A DNA stretch of 41,507 nucleotides, from the NCBI GenBank assembly GCA_964580495.1, contig CAZOKE010000007.1:1-41507 (forward strand), in the 5' to 3' direction. Position 1 is the first letter of the stretch. Each line of letters starts with the position of its first letter. The notes beneath the pieces were generated by a model. The model searched no databases. It was not told where the DNA came from and saw only the letters and a program-made list of their open reading frames with translations. The stretch is from JAIFWV01 sp964580495 (GTDB taxonomy: Bacteria > Patescibacteriota > Doudnabacteria > UBA920 > O2-02-FULL-48-8). Positions 1 through 7,198 of this stretch are shown in pieces. Both the position numbers and the translations under genes were made by a program.

Positions 1-4
1 TTTA

Positions 5-1303
5 TCAGACTGTTTTTTGCTGCTGGCGGAAAATTAAATATGCCGCTGACATTCCCAAAATCGTGACCAGGGCACTGATTAGCCAGTTTATATTTATCCC
101 GCCTTTTCTTTCCGTCGAACCTACAATGCTTGCCGGTGCCGTGGAATCGATTTGATACAAATTGGAATTCTTGCCGTTATCAGTTAAGACATATAATTTA
201 TTATCCGGACCAAATTTGATCTGAGTGATTTTATCTGGCGCCATGACAAAATCCGACAGCTTTCCGGATTTCAGATTGATCTCCGAAATTTTATTGTTGT
301 CATTTATAACCAATCCCGAATCGGGCCCAAACAGGCTGACAACGAAATCCGATAAGCGCTCTGGGTCAAATGCGGCAATCGGGACAGGAGCTGGATTAGG
401 ATCTTGTTTGAGCAATGGGCCATCGACCGGATTTCCGGCATTGAAATCAGGCCAGCCATACCAAGTATGTTCATCAACCGCATACAGCGCATCTTTCCCA
501 TCCTTCACAGGGCGCAAGCCTCGGTCCTCCATGGCCTGGTCCAGGGCATAAAGCTTGCCTTTGGAATCTATGCTTATTCCCTTCGGATTGTGGAAGCCGT
601 ATGCATAGACCTGCAGGCCAGAGCCATCGGGATTTGCGGACATGATCGCTCCGTTGCATTTAAGGGATGCGGTTAAAGTATCGGAAAAATCAGGCGTGTT
701 GAATGGCATAAAAGACCCGACTGCGGCCATATCGCCTTGCTTTTTGGTTAAAAAATTATCGGTTTGGGTATTAAGCTGATTAATTTTCAGGTCAGTGCAA
801 GCCAAGTCGTGGATGCTGGGCTGGCTTTTAACCCAAACATTGTCCGGCCCCACGATGCCGGAATTTGTGGCGGTACCCACGCTAAAATACATTTTGCCGT
901 TGTCAAAGATGACCGGACCATTGGCATAATCGCCGTAAGCCGGCAAGCCCGTGACAATATCCATCAGGTGCCCTTTGTGCAAAATAGCAATTCTGCCTTT
1001 GATGGTGGCATAGACCTGGCCTTGGAAAAATGACACGCTCGAAATCGGTTCGCTCGTGCGCTCCAAAAGCACGGTTTGGTTCCCCTGGGGATTGGATTTG
1101 AAAATCCGGAAGTTCCCGTTTAAGTTCTGGGAAAAAATAAAATTGCCGTCGAAATCAAATGTAAATGAATTCGTTTCCGGCAATTTAGAAAATATTTGAG
1201 AGACCCGATATCCGGCAGGAACTACCAAAGTCGGCTCTTGTGCAGAAACTGTAAGAGGCAGGAGCAAAACCGATAAAAAAAATAACCCTGCGGCCTTTTT
1301 CAT
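5..1303 (-). CDS. Membrane-anchored PQQ-type sugar (sorbosone) dehydrogenase-like beta-propeller
   Basis: 432 aa from the chosen start. The N-terminus is a Sec signal peptide (MKKAAGLFFLSVLLLPLTVSA). A beta-propeller body follows, then a C-terminal hydrophobic helix (WLISALVTILGMSAAYLIF) and a short Gln/Lys tail, so the enzyme is probably exported and held at the cell surface. The segments GFHNPKGISID, DRGLRPV and YGWPDFNAG match the conserved blocks of the soluble glucose/sorbosone dehydrogenase family, which oxidises sugars with PQQ. The upstream in-frame extension (to 1387) has no signal-peptide logic and was dropped. Whether PQQ is bound, and the substrate, cannot be read from sequence; an NHL/SMP-type lactonase-like propeller is the main alternative. 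Confidence 0.65.
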   Translation of the reverse strand: MKKAAGLFFLSVLLLPLTVSAQEPTLVVPAGYRVSQIFSKLPETNSFTFDFDGNFIFSQNLNGNFRIFKSNPQGNQTVLLERTSEPISSVSFFQGQVYATIKGRIAILHKGHLMDIVTGLPAYGDYANGPVIFDNGKMYFSVGTATNSGIVGPDNVWVKSQPSIHDLACTDLKINQLNTQTDNFLTKKQGDMAAVGSFMPFNTPDFSDTLTASLKCNGAIMSANPDGSGLQVYAYGFHNPKGISIDSKGKLYALDQAMEDRGLRPVKDGKDALYAVDEHTWYGWPDFNAGNPVDGPLLKQDPNPAPVPIAAFDPERLSDFVVSLFGPDSGLVINDNNKISEINLKSGKLSDFVMAPDKITQIKFGPDNKLYVLTDNGKNSNLYQIDSTAPASIVGSTERKGGININWLISALVTILGMSAAYLIFRQQQKTV

Positions 1304-1334
1304 ATATTTCAACCAAATTTTATTCCGGCAATGG

Positions 1335-1376
1335 CTCAACCCAGAATTCGCATACGAGTATACGACCCAGGTTGAG
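1335..1376. promoter_or_regulatory. Inverted repeat upstream of the propeller gene
   Basis: CTCAACC (1335-1341) and GGTTGAG (1370-1376) are inverted. Between them lies a second near-palindrome built from CGCATACG and GTATACG. The arrangement lies about 30-70 nt before the chosen start on the minus strand, where an operator or leader hairpin would be. No good -35/-10 pair was found beside it. Confidence 0.25.
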
Positions 1377-1387
1377 TCAACTGCCAT

Positions 1388-1853
1388 CTAACTGTACTCT
1401 AACTTCTGCCGATTTTTGCCGCTACGCACATTTCGATCAGCTAATTGGAGAATTGTCTGGTTTTTTTTGTAAGCTTATATAGATTTTGTGGAAATAAAAA
1501 AAGACCAAACTGGTCCAATTCAAAACCTCCGATAAAACGGAGGTTTTGCGAAAATTTATCATCTGAGATTTTCAGAGTATATGTCCCGACTAAATTAGTC
1601 CGGAGTAGAACGCGAGTCTACTTTACAAGCCCACTATATTTCCTTATAAAGGAGACCTAAAAACCTATTCAATTTTAAATCCTTCACCCCTTTCTCTTAA
1701 GTTGCGACTTCGTCGCAGTTAATGGAAGGTACTTACATTTTGTCTTAAACCCGGTTTTCCAACAATGTATTTTCGATACAAAAACCTTTGCTTGGAAGTG
1801 CAAAAAATTAGGCAAGTTCCACGAAATATGCCCAACTAATTCCCAGTTGATTT
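1388..1853. other. Intergenic stretch with hairpins, no gene seen
   Basis: No convincing ORF. Three hairpins are visible: GACCA/TGGTC (1503-1515), a 9-bp stem AAAACCTCC/GGAGGTTTT (1522-1530 with 1539-1547), and TGCGAC-TTC-GTCGCA (1703-1717). The first two are preceded by an A-run and could end minus-strand transcription coming from the polymerase gene at 1854. Confidence 0.5.
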
Positions 1854-3020
1854 TCAGCGGCCAAAAGCGATGGCATCAGGCGCGAAATCTTGGGAATGGG
1901 TCAAAAGAGCCGGGCGGATTGTGAATTCTCCATAACGGTCATTTATAAAATCCAGGGTTTTGATGAGTGATGGCGTGCGGTCGCCAAACAAACTCAATTG
2001 CCGGCTATCACGCTGAACATAGCCAAACCCCACGGCAACATGCATGACTTCTTGGCGGAATTCCCAATTTCTCCATAAATCCAAGGCGAGATGATAAAGC
2101 TCCTGGCCGGTTCTGATAGATTGCTTAAGTTTTTTCGAAATATGAAAATTGTCCCCATCTACTGTCGCCATGGTCAGATACACTCCCCGGGCCTGGAAGC
2201 CTTCAGCCCGCATACGCCGGGCGGCTTTCTCGGCGAGACGCATGATCACGGGTTTCAGCCTTTCTTTATCTTTGGTGCGGAAATTTAAGACCCAGGAATG
2301 CCCGAAGGATTTCGGATCTTTGTCTTCGTTATCCAACTCGTCGACTTCCAAGCCATGCAAACGCTGCCAAATATAAAATCCTGGTTTGCCAAAAGCCGCC
2401 AAAAGATTGGCCACAGGATAAGACAAAAACTGCAGCGGCCCGGGAATACCCAAGCGCAGCAGCCTGTTTTCCCATCCGTGTGCTACTCCCCATAAATCGC
2501 GAAAGGCCTTGTGCCGATAAATCTGCGGCAAATTTTCTCTCCAAACCACGGACAATCCATCTGGCTTCTGCATATCTGCCGCCAGTTTGCACATAAACCT
2601 GTTTAAGGCAATCCCGACCGAACAGGTCAGCCAATCCCCGACTTCCTGCCGGATCCGGCGCTTGATCTCGGCCCCGATGACCATGGGGTTTGATTTGTGG
2701 TCTGACAAATCCAAAAAAGCCTCGTCCACGCTGTAGACCTGGAGGCGGTCAGTATAATCTTTAAAAATTTTTACGATCTTGCGGTTTACCTCGCGGTACT
2801 TTTCAGGCTCGGTCTCGACCACCACGATTTTGGGGCAAATCTTCCGGGCTTTGTACAAAGGCGTTCCGTTTTTTATGCCCAAAGCTTTGGCCTCCCGGGA
2901 AGTCCCGATGAGGCACGCGGCTTCCCTGCGGCTATTAGACACTCCCAAAGGCTTGCCCCGAAGTGTGGGGTTGGCCTGCTGCTCGACAGACGCAAAAAAC
3001 GAATTCATGTCCACAAGCAT
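1854..3020 (-). CDS. Y-family DNA polymerase (DinB/UmuC-like)
   Basis: 388 aa translesion polymerase. The palm begins with DMNSFFASVE (catalytic Asp4, aromatic steric-gate position Phe8/Phe9). The second metal site is SVDEAFLDLSD (Asp99, Glu100). Helix-hairpin-helix, little-finger and C-terminal regions follow. QLSLF near the C-terminus is a textbook beta-clamp-binding pentapeptide. DMN rather than DMD, and the IN-RYG-x-tail, lean towards UmuC-type rather than Pol IV. I start at 3020 because the longer frame to 3131 would add residues translated from an AT-rich intergenic repeat that no family member shares. The DUF6504-like gene upstream (100 nt away) is probably co-transcribed. Role: error-prone bypass of DNA lesions. 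Confidence 0.88.
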   Translation of the reverse strand: MLVDMNSFFASVEQQANPTLRGKPLGVSNSRREAACLIGTSREAKALGIKNGTPLYKARKICPKIVVVETEPEKYREVNRKIVKIFKDYTDRLQVYSVDEAFLDLSDHKSNPMVIGAEIKRRIRQEVGDWLTCSVGIALNRFMCKLAADMQKPDGLSVVWRENLPQIYRHKAFRDLWGVAHGWENRLLRLGIPGPLQFLSYPVANLLAAFGKPGFYIWQRLHGLEVDELDNEDKDPKSFGHSWVLNFRTKDKERLKPVIMRLAEKAARRMRAEGFQARGVYLTMATVDGDNFHISKKLKQSIRTGQELYHLALDLWRNWEFRQEVMHVAVGFGYVQRDSRQLSLFGDRTPSLIKTLDFINDRYGEFTIRPALLTHSQDFAPDAIAFGR

Positions 3021-3040
3021 CAATCTTGGTAAAACCTTTT

Positions 3041-3120
3041 GATTTGAATGAATTATGAATGAAGAATTATGATCTTTTGTCCTATATTCATAATTCCTAA
3101 TTCTTAATTCTTGATTCTTT
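3041..3120. repeat. AT-rich ATTCATAATTC-type intergenic repeat
   Basis: An 80-nt stretch made of overlapping direct and inverted copies of GAATTATGA / TCATAATTC / AATTCTTAATTC. It fills the gap between the DUF6504-like gene and the polymerase gene. Read as protein it gives a QELRIRNYE-type peptide, which I recall being spuriously annotated at CPR gene starts. It may fold into a long weak hairpin. Confidence 0.5.
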
Positions 3121-3366
3121 TTAGTCGACATAGCTTTCTAAAAGGGTCCAACGCAAATTTTCGGTATTGAACCGCAGCTTGAAATAATTGGTATTATCCG
3201 AAACCGCGAAATAATAAATTTTGCTCCGGCCCTCCCGGCTCGAATAAGCAAGGTTGATTTTTTTAATGAGGTATTCTTTGCCCTGCCACAAAAACTTCCA
3301 GGGAAAAACCTGGTTTTCTTTGAAAATAGTCATAACCTCAATCGGCTGGTTGATTTCTTCCAACAT
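3121..3366 (-). CDS. DUF6504-like small protein next to the Y-family polymerase
   Basis: 81 aa. The pattern QPIEV, FLWQGKEYLI, then a variable strand segment, YFAV, YFKLRF and W-TLLESYVD resembles, from memory, the DUF6504 family (PIEV... FxWxGRxYxV ... LxFD...W). That family is commonly encoded beside Y-family polymerases in Actinobacteria; its function is unknown. The ATG at 3364-3366 keeps the PIEV motif. An internal ATG (3331-3333) has a better GAGG site but would lose it. The start codon directly follows the U-run of the preceding terminator, so transcription probably depends on read-through or on a promoter inside that hairpin region. Confidence 0.55.
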   Translation of the reverse strand: MLEEINQPIEVMTIFKENQVFPWKFLWQGKEYLIKKINLAYSSREGRSKIYYFAVSDNTNYFKLRFNTENLRWTLLESYVD

Positions 3367-3396
3367 AAAAAGACGGCTTTGTGAGCCGCCTTTTTT
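3367..3396. terminator. Bidirectional hairpin terminator
   Basis: Stem GACGGCT/AGCCGCC (3372-3378 with 3384-3390, one mismatch) lies between an A-run and a T-run. On the minus strand it ends the 4481-3440 operon. Confidence 0.75.
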
Positions 3397-3439
3397 AATC
3401 TGTAGAACTATTCTAAATTCTCAAAACCAAAACGTCAAG

Positions 3440-3703
3440 CTATTTGCCAAGTTGGCTGTTGAGCTGCGCGGAATCGCTGTCAAAGGTCGAAAAATCGACG
3501 CTGTTTAATTCAGTTTGGACTGAGCTGACGGAATCGTGCTTGGGGATAACAGCGTGCTGGCCCGAGGTTTGCGTAGTCTGGACGTTTTGGGTGTTGCCGC
3601 CGGCCAGATCCTTTTGATTGGAGCTGAATTGATTCCAAAAAATAAATCCGAACACTATGGCTGCAACCAGAATAACTCCGGCTGTAATTAATCTTGTGGT
3701 CAT
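3440..3703 (-). CDS. Small single-pass membrane protein
   Basis: 87 aa with one N-terminal helix (ITAGVILVAAIVFGFIFW) followed by a polar Gln/Ser/Thr-rich outside segment. No family recognised. The start has AGGGGAG about 10 nt upstream, placed inside the 3' end of the previous gene, and only one base separates the two reading frames, so the pair is translationally coupled. The tail VQTELNSVDFSTFDSDSAQLNSQLG is a recurring motif type in CPR surface proteins, by my recollection only. Confidence 0.65.
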   Translation of the reverse strand: MTTRLITAGVILVAAIVFGFIFWNQFSSNQKDLAGGNTQNVQTTQTSGQHAVIPKHDSVSSVQTELNSVDFSTFDSDSAQLNSQLGK

Positions 3704-3704
3704 A

Positions 3705-4481
3705 TTAATGATTCTCCCCTCCGCCAGTCGTAGTGCTGGTTGAATTAGTGGTATTGTTTGTATTGCCAGACTGGATCTCTGTCTGATCTTTTGGCTTATT
3801 CTGGTCTTCGGGTTTATTCTGGTCTTCGGCCGGCCTCATGCCCCTTGCAATCTGGGTTAAAGTCTTATGCCATGCTATAAGACTTTGCTTCAAAGTTTTA
3901 ACCGAAGCCATAAATGCTTTCACGGTCTGAGTCGGGGTTGTTATTGCAGTGGTGGTGGTATCGTTTGTGGCCTGACTGAGAGAAGCTGAAAGCGAAGCTG
4001 CACTGGCTTTTAGCGCATCCAAAGCTTTCTGAGCATCGGCTTTTTGGCTTTGAGCTTTGGTGATCAATGCATCCACAGCAGTGAAATCAACAACTTTTGG
4101 TGCAGGCGGAGTGGTGGTGGTAGAAGATGTCGATGTATTCGTATTCGTGTTGGTCGGCGGAGTCACAACCGGAGTTGTCCCCAGCTTGGCCCGGAGCGTT
4201 ACTAGTCGGTCAAGAATATTTGATAATCTATCAAACTCTTTCTGAGCGCGATTAATTTGATTTTGTGCTAAATGGCTCAAAGCCTTGGCCTTTTCTTGTT
4301 TGACCTTCATCTTGGCTTCGTCCAGACGGGGCTGAATTAGCGGCTTACCTTTACGCTGGGTGGTTGTGGTCGTCGGAGTTGTTGTCGAAGTTGTATCATC
4401 GGCAAAAGCCAAATTTGCCGCAACAGACCCCAACAGCGCTAGGACCGCAATCCCAGAAATTATTTTTTCTTTGTTTCTCAT
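3705..4481 (-). CDS. Secreted Thr/Ser-rich helical protein
   Basis: 258 aa. Signal peptide (GIAVLALLGSVAANLAFA) with a predicted cut after AFADD, then a Thr-rich linker, a long charged helix (PRLDEAKMKVKQEKAKALSH onward), a second Pro/Thr linker, a coiled-coil stretch rich in KAQ/DAL repeats, and a low-complexity tail (repeated PEDQNK, then Asn/Thr/Ser/Gly). Looks like an extracellular structural or adhesion protein. First gene of a two-gene operon with the 87-aa membrane protein. No family recognised. Confidence 0.65.
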   Translation of the reverse strand: MRNKEKIISGIAVLALLGSVAANLAFADDTTSTTTPTTTTTQRKGKPLIQPRLDEAKMKVKQEKAKALSHLAQNQINRAQKEFDRLSNILDRLVTLRAKLGTTPVVTPPTNTNTNTSTSSTTTTPPAPKVVDFTAVDALITKAQSQKADAQKALDALKASAASLSASLSQATNDTTTTAITTPTQTVKAFMASVKTLKQSLIAWHKTLTQIARGMRPAEDQNKPEDQNKPKDQTEIQSGNTNNTTNSTSTTTGGGENH

Positions 4482-4560
4482 TTTATAAGTTTTTAATTAC
4501 GTATAAGCATTATAAAATATTGCTTTAATTTTGTAAAGAAACTCACGTCTAAACAACCCC

Positions 4561-4619
4561 TAGACAAAACTGAGGCTAATATGATATACAATGCTGGCGT
4601 TCTATAACGCTTAAGGAGG
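4561..4619 (+). promoter_or_regulatory. Promoter, short inverted repeat and strong SD site
   Basis: TAGACA (4561-4566) and TATACA (4585-4590) are spaced 18 nt. An inverted repeat GCGTT/AACGC (4597-4601 with 4606-4610) sits between promoter and gene and could be an operator. AAGGAGG (4613-4619) is the strongest SD in the window and sets the start at 4624. Confidence 0.5.
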
Positions 4620-4623
4620 ACCT

Positions 4624-5262
4624 ATGATTTTATGGGGAATAAGCGAGATGGTATGGATTTTGTGCCTGGCGTACGCTCAAAACGTGAGTTTTTCAGTGGT
4701 TTCCCGCTCACGCAACCGAAACAACCTGATCTATCACTTGTTTGCCGCCACCATATCCAACACTGTTTGGTTCGTTACCTTTAGAGCACTCGTGACGGCA
4801 AATATGAATTTCAAGTTGTTTGTGCCTTATACGATAGGCACAGTCGCAGGCTCGCTTTCTGGCGTACAGATCTCCATGTGGATTGAGGCTTGGCTGCATG
4901 CGGCTTCGGATTCTCACATTGTATCAGTCCTCACCAGGGATGATTTAGAAAACTCTCTTGCTCCTATTAATCAAAGATTGATAAGGTTGGAAGGACGTAT
5001 TGTCCAAGTCTATTCCAGGACAATCCGGAAGTTGCGCTCCCAAAGGCAGTGGATTGAGGCCACTTTTGCAATGCAGCAAAAGTTGACTGGATTGTTTGAA
5101 CCGATAACGGTGAAACAGGCCGAAACAGCTTTTGAAGAGCGTGCTAGGATAGTGCGTGAGCTTTCGCCCAAAGTTTCTTTCCGCAGACCGGTAAAGCGCC
5201 CCAGCCGCAAGTGGATTAATTTCGAACGGGCAGGACAGTTAAGGCTTGGTTGGGAGGAGTAA
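4624..5262 (+). CDS. Three-helix membrane protein with coiled-coil tail, phage-like
   Basis: 212 aa. Three N-terminal membrane segments carry the pattern VSRSRN-RN-x-YH-x-AA-x-SN-x-WF, then VPYTIGTVAGSLSG. The C-terminal half is cytosolic, basic and helical (APINQRLIRLEGRIVQVYSR onward). From memory this N-terminal pattern occurs in small membrane proteins of tailed phages; I cannot name a function. It is preceded by an ideal SD, unlike neighbours, and its stop overlaps the SD of the nuclease gene, so both are one unit. A phage remnant or transferred cassette is the likely origin. Confidence 0.6.
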   Translation: MILWGISEMVWILCLAYAQNVSFSVVSRSRNRNNLIYHLFAATISNTVWFVTFRALVTANMNFKLFVPYTIGTVAGSLSGVQISMWIEAWLHAASDSHIVSVLTRDDLENSLAPINQRLIRLEGRIVQVYSRTIRKLRSQRQWIEATFAMQQKLTGLFEPITVKQAETAFEERARIVRELSPKVSFRRPVKRPSRKWINFERAGQLRLGWEE

Positions 5263-5263
5263 A

Positions 5264-6772
5264 ATGCATGACAAAAGCCCGTACGCCCTCAAAGGCATAG
5301 ACCATTTGTCCGCCTCAGCGATCAAGGATTACAGCAATTGCGAAGCCTTGGGCGCCTACCGAAGAAATTTCATTGGTGTCCCTACGGTACCGCTTGGAAT
5401 CTTCTTCGCTTTTGGCATAGTCGCGCACAAAATCAATGAGATGATGTGTCGCCATTTCTGGTCTGTGATTTCTCGCGAACGACGGACCGTTACTACCGCG
5501 GAAATCAAACGCTGGGTTAATTACTCCCGCGTGTATATCCAAAATGTGATGGATGAAAAATGGGGAACGCGCGGTAAAAATCAAGAGATAATCCCCTTGG
5601 CCTGGATGTCATCTACCCGCAAAGCATCGCTTGCACCCGCTGAATTTGATTTGGAAGTAAAACAGCGGAAAAGCGAACTTCTGGCCAAAATGATCAATGC
5701 CGTGTCGGCAGTCGGCGCTGAATTCACGAATCCAATCCCATATTCGGATATGCAGTTCGAAGTGGAATTCAGTTCCAAAAACATTCTGCTTGGCATGCCG
5801 TTGGGCAATTTCCCTCCTGTCAAACTCGACGGCCAAATAGATAGGATCCAGTTTTACCCAGACGGAACCTACGAAGTCTTGGATTACAAATCGGGCAGCA
5901 TTTTCGAAAAATACGATCGATCGTACCTGGTCGAAGATGTCCAGATGACCATCTACGACTATGTCGCCGAACGGATCTTCGGGTTCAAGCCCAAGGGTTT
6001 GTACATCCAAAGCCTCAATATCGCCACAAAAGACCGCAAGGACTATGGCGCTGCTGTACTAAGCCAGAGGAAATATCGCAAAAAAGTACCTCCTCGAGTG
6101 CAGGCACATAGCGACGATTTGGCTTTGCTGGCAGGTGACATATTTCAGATGATAGAGATGGTGGTCAACCGCCATACTTTCTCTGAAACCGAATGCCGGC
6201 AATGGCAACCGGACTCACCATACGGCCGCAAAGCCGGACTTGCCGAGACTGTCGCCGAAGGCTACTTCAAACCCAGAATCGGTGAATGGTGCAAAACCTG
6301 TCCATTTTTCGAACTGTGCCCTTCGGACCACCCTTTGGATTGGGAAAAAGCTGAGTATGCATCTGAGCTTCTGGACCAGTCCCCTGAACCGCAGAAGGTA
6401 ACCGCTGAACCTCCTCCCGAATACCAAACGGCACTGTTCGACTATCAAGCAGTGCGCAGTAAAAACAAGAGTAAGCACAAATCTGAAGTCCGAGACGAAA
6501 TGATTGCCACTGGCAAGTTCGTGCCACTTAAGACTTTGCAAAAAAACAAGCGGCGCGGGACTGCCACCGGCTTGCTCCCATTCATCAACAGACTGCGCGA
6601 TTTGATGCTGGAACAAGGAACTTGCCCCTGCATCGAGCAAAAAGTCCTGCCTTGGCTGATCGTGGGCAGACTCATGGACCTGTACAAAGGCCAAATCAGC
6701 CTCAAGCAGTTTCTCCACGAATGCCCGAACGAGAGCTGCCCGAGAAAGCGCAAGGAGGAAAAAGTCAGTTAA
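5264..6772 (+). CDS. PD-(D/E)XK nuclease with Cas4/AddB-like Fe-S cluster
   Basis: 502 aa. SASAIKDYSNCE near the N-terminus gives Cys26. The nuclease core is KLDGQIDRI (Asp near 189) followed by VLDYKSG (Asp207-Tyr-Lys209). The cluster Cys343-x2-Cys346-x5-Cys352 completes the one-plus-three Fe-S pattern of Cas4, AddB and phage RecB-like exonucleases. A further ~130-residue C-terminal region contains a basic hinge and two more Cys pairs (TCPC, ECPNESC). The start at 5264 follows GGAGGAG with perfect spacing; the ORF extension to 5246 lies inside the upstream gene. Probably processes DNA ends in recombination or phage replication. It ends the two-gene unit before twin terminators. Confidence 0.8.
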   Translation: MHDKSPYALKGIDHLSASAIKDYSNCEALGAYRRNFIGVPTVPLGIFFAFGIVAHKINEMMCRHFWSVISRERRTVTTAEIKRWVNYSRVYIQNVMDEKWGTRGKNQEIIPLAWMSSTRKASLAPAEFDLEVKQRKSELLAKMINAVSAVGAEFTNPIPYSDMQFEVEFSSKNILLGMPLGNFPPVKLDGQIDRIQFYPDGTYEVLDYKSGSIFEKYDRSYLVEDVQMTIYDYVAERIFGFKPKGLYIQSLNIATKDRKDYGAAVLSQRKYRKKVPPRVQAHSDDLALLAGDIFQMIEMVVNRHTFSETECRQWQPDSPYGRKAGLAETVAEGYFKPRIGEWCKTCPFFELCPSDHPLDWEKAEYASELLDQSPEPQKVTAEPPPEYQTALFDYQAVRSKNKSKHKSEVRDEMIATGKFVPLKTLQKNKRRGTATGLLPFINRLRDLMLEQGTCPCIEQKVLPWLIVGRLMDLYKGQISLKQFLHECPNESCPRKRKEEKVS

Positions 6773-6773
6773 T

Positions 6774-6811
6774 ACTCTGCAGTGATTCCCAGCACTGCAG
6801 AGTATTTTTAT
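6774..6811 (+). terminator. Strong intrinsic terminator
   Basis: Perfect 11-bp stem (ACTCTGCAGTG 6774-6784 with its complement 6793-6803) followed by ATTTTTAT. Confidence 0.9.
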
Positions 6812-6813
6812 AA

Positions 6814-6849
6814 AAGCCGTTCGGACAATCCCCAACGGCTTCTTTTTTT
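6814..6849. terminator. Second tandem terminator, works both ways
   Basis: AAGCCGTT (6814-6821) pairs with AACGGCTT (6834-6841), then seven T. On the minus strand it would end the pterin dehydratase transcript. Confidence 0.85.
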
Positions 6850-6854
6850 GCTAG

Positions 6855-7151
6855 TTATTTTTTCTCAAACTCATCCTCAATTTTGTGGGCGACTTGGATG
6901 TCACGGTCAGTGACTTTGCCGCCGATGTCGAACCGCTGCAGCTCAAACAAAATTTTGTTGTAAAAAATATGCAAGTCAGGATGATGATCGACTTCCTCGA
7001 AATAAGACGAAAGCTTATTTATAAACGCCAAACCATCCAAAAAATCTTTAAATTGGAACTCCTTGAAAATCTTGTCGTCCTTATATTCCCATCCTGGCAG
7101 ACTGGCCAGCTCGGAAGTAATTTGCTCTTCAGTTAAGATATTCGGTGTCAT
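6855..7151 (-). CDS. Pterin-4a-carbinolamine dehydratase (PCD/DCoH) family
   Basis: 98 aa, the usual family length. The enzyme dehydrates 4a-hydroxytetrahydrobiopterin in pterin recycling; in bacteria lacking aromatic hydroxylases its role is uncertain. The signature E52-x3-H56-H57-P58-x5-Y64 and D84 is present, but the position normally His or Trp (nine residues after Y64) is Phe74 (LQRFDIGG). This may reduce or alter activity. It lies 47 nt downstream of the FAD-linked oxidase and probably shares its transcript. Confidence 0.85.
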   Translation of the reverse strand: MTPNILTEEQITSELASLPGWEYKDDKIFKEFQFKDFLDGLAFINKLSSYFEEVDHHPDLHIFYNKILFELQRFDIGGKVTDRDIQVAHKIEDEFEKK

Positions 7152-7198
7152 AATTTATGTTTATACTGCCCAAACCGAAATTCATATTGGCCAAAGTA

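Noticed and set aside
1445..1660. 71-aa plus-strand ORF
   Set aside because: Runs through two hairpins, no SD, no protein-like composition.
3021..3131. N-terminal extension of the Y-family polymerase
   Set aside because: Translated from an AT-rich repeat; the conserved fold begins at 3020.
6215..6835. 206-aa ORF antisense to the PD-(D/E)XK nuclease
   Set aside because: Shadow frame crossing two terminators.
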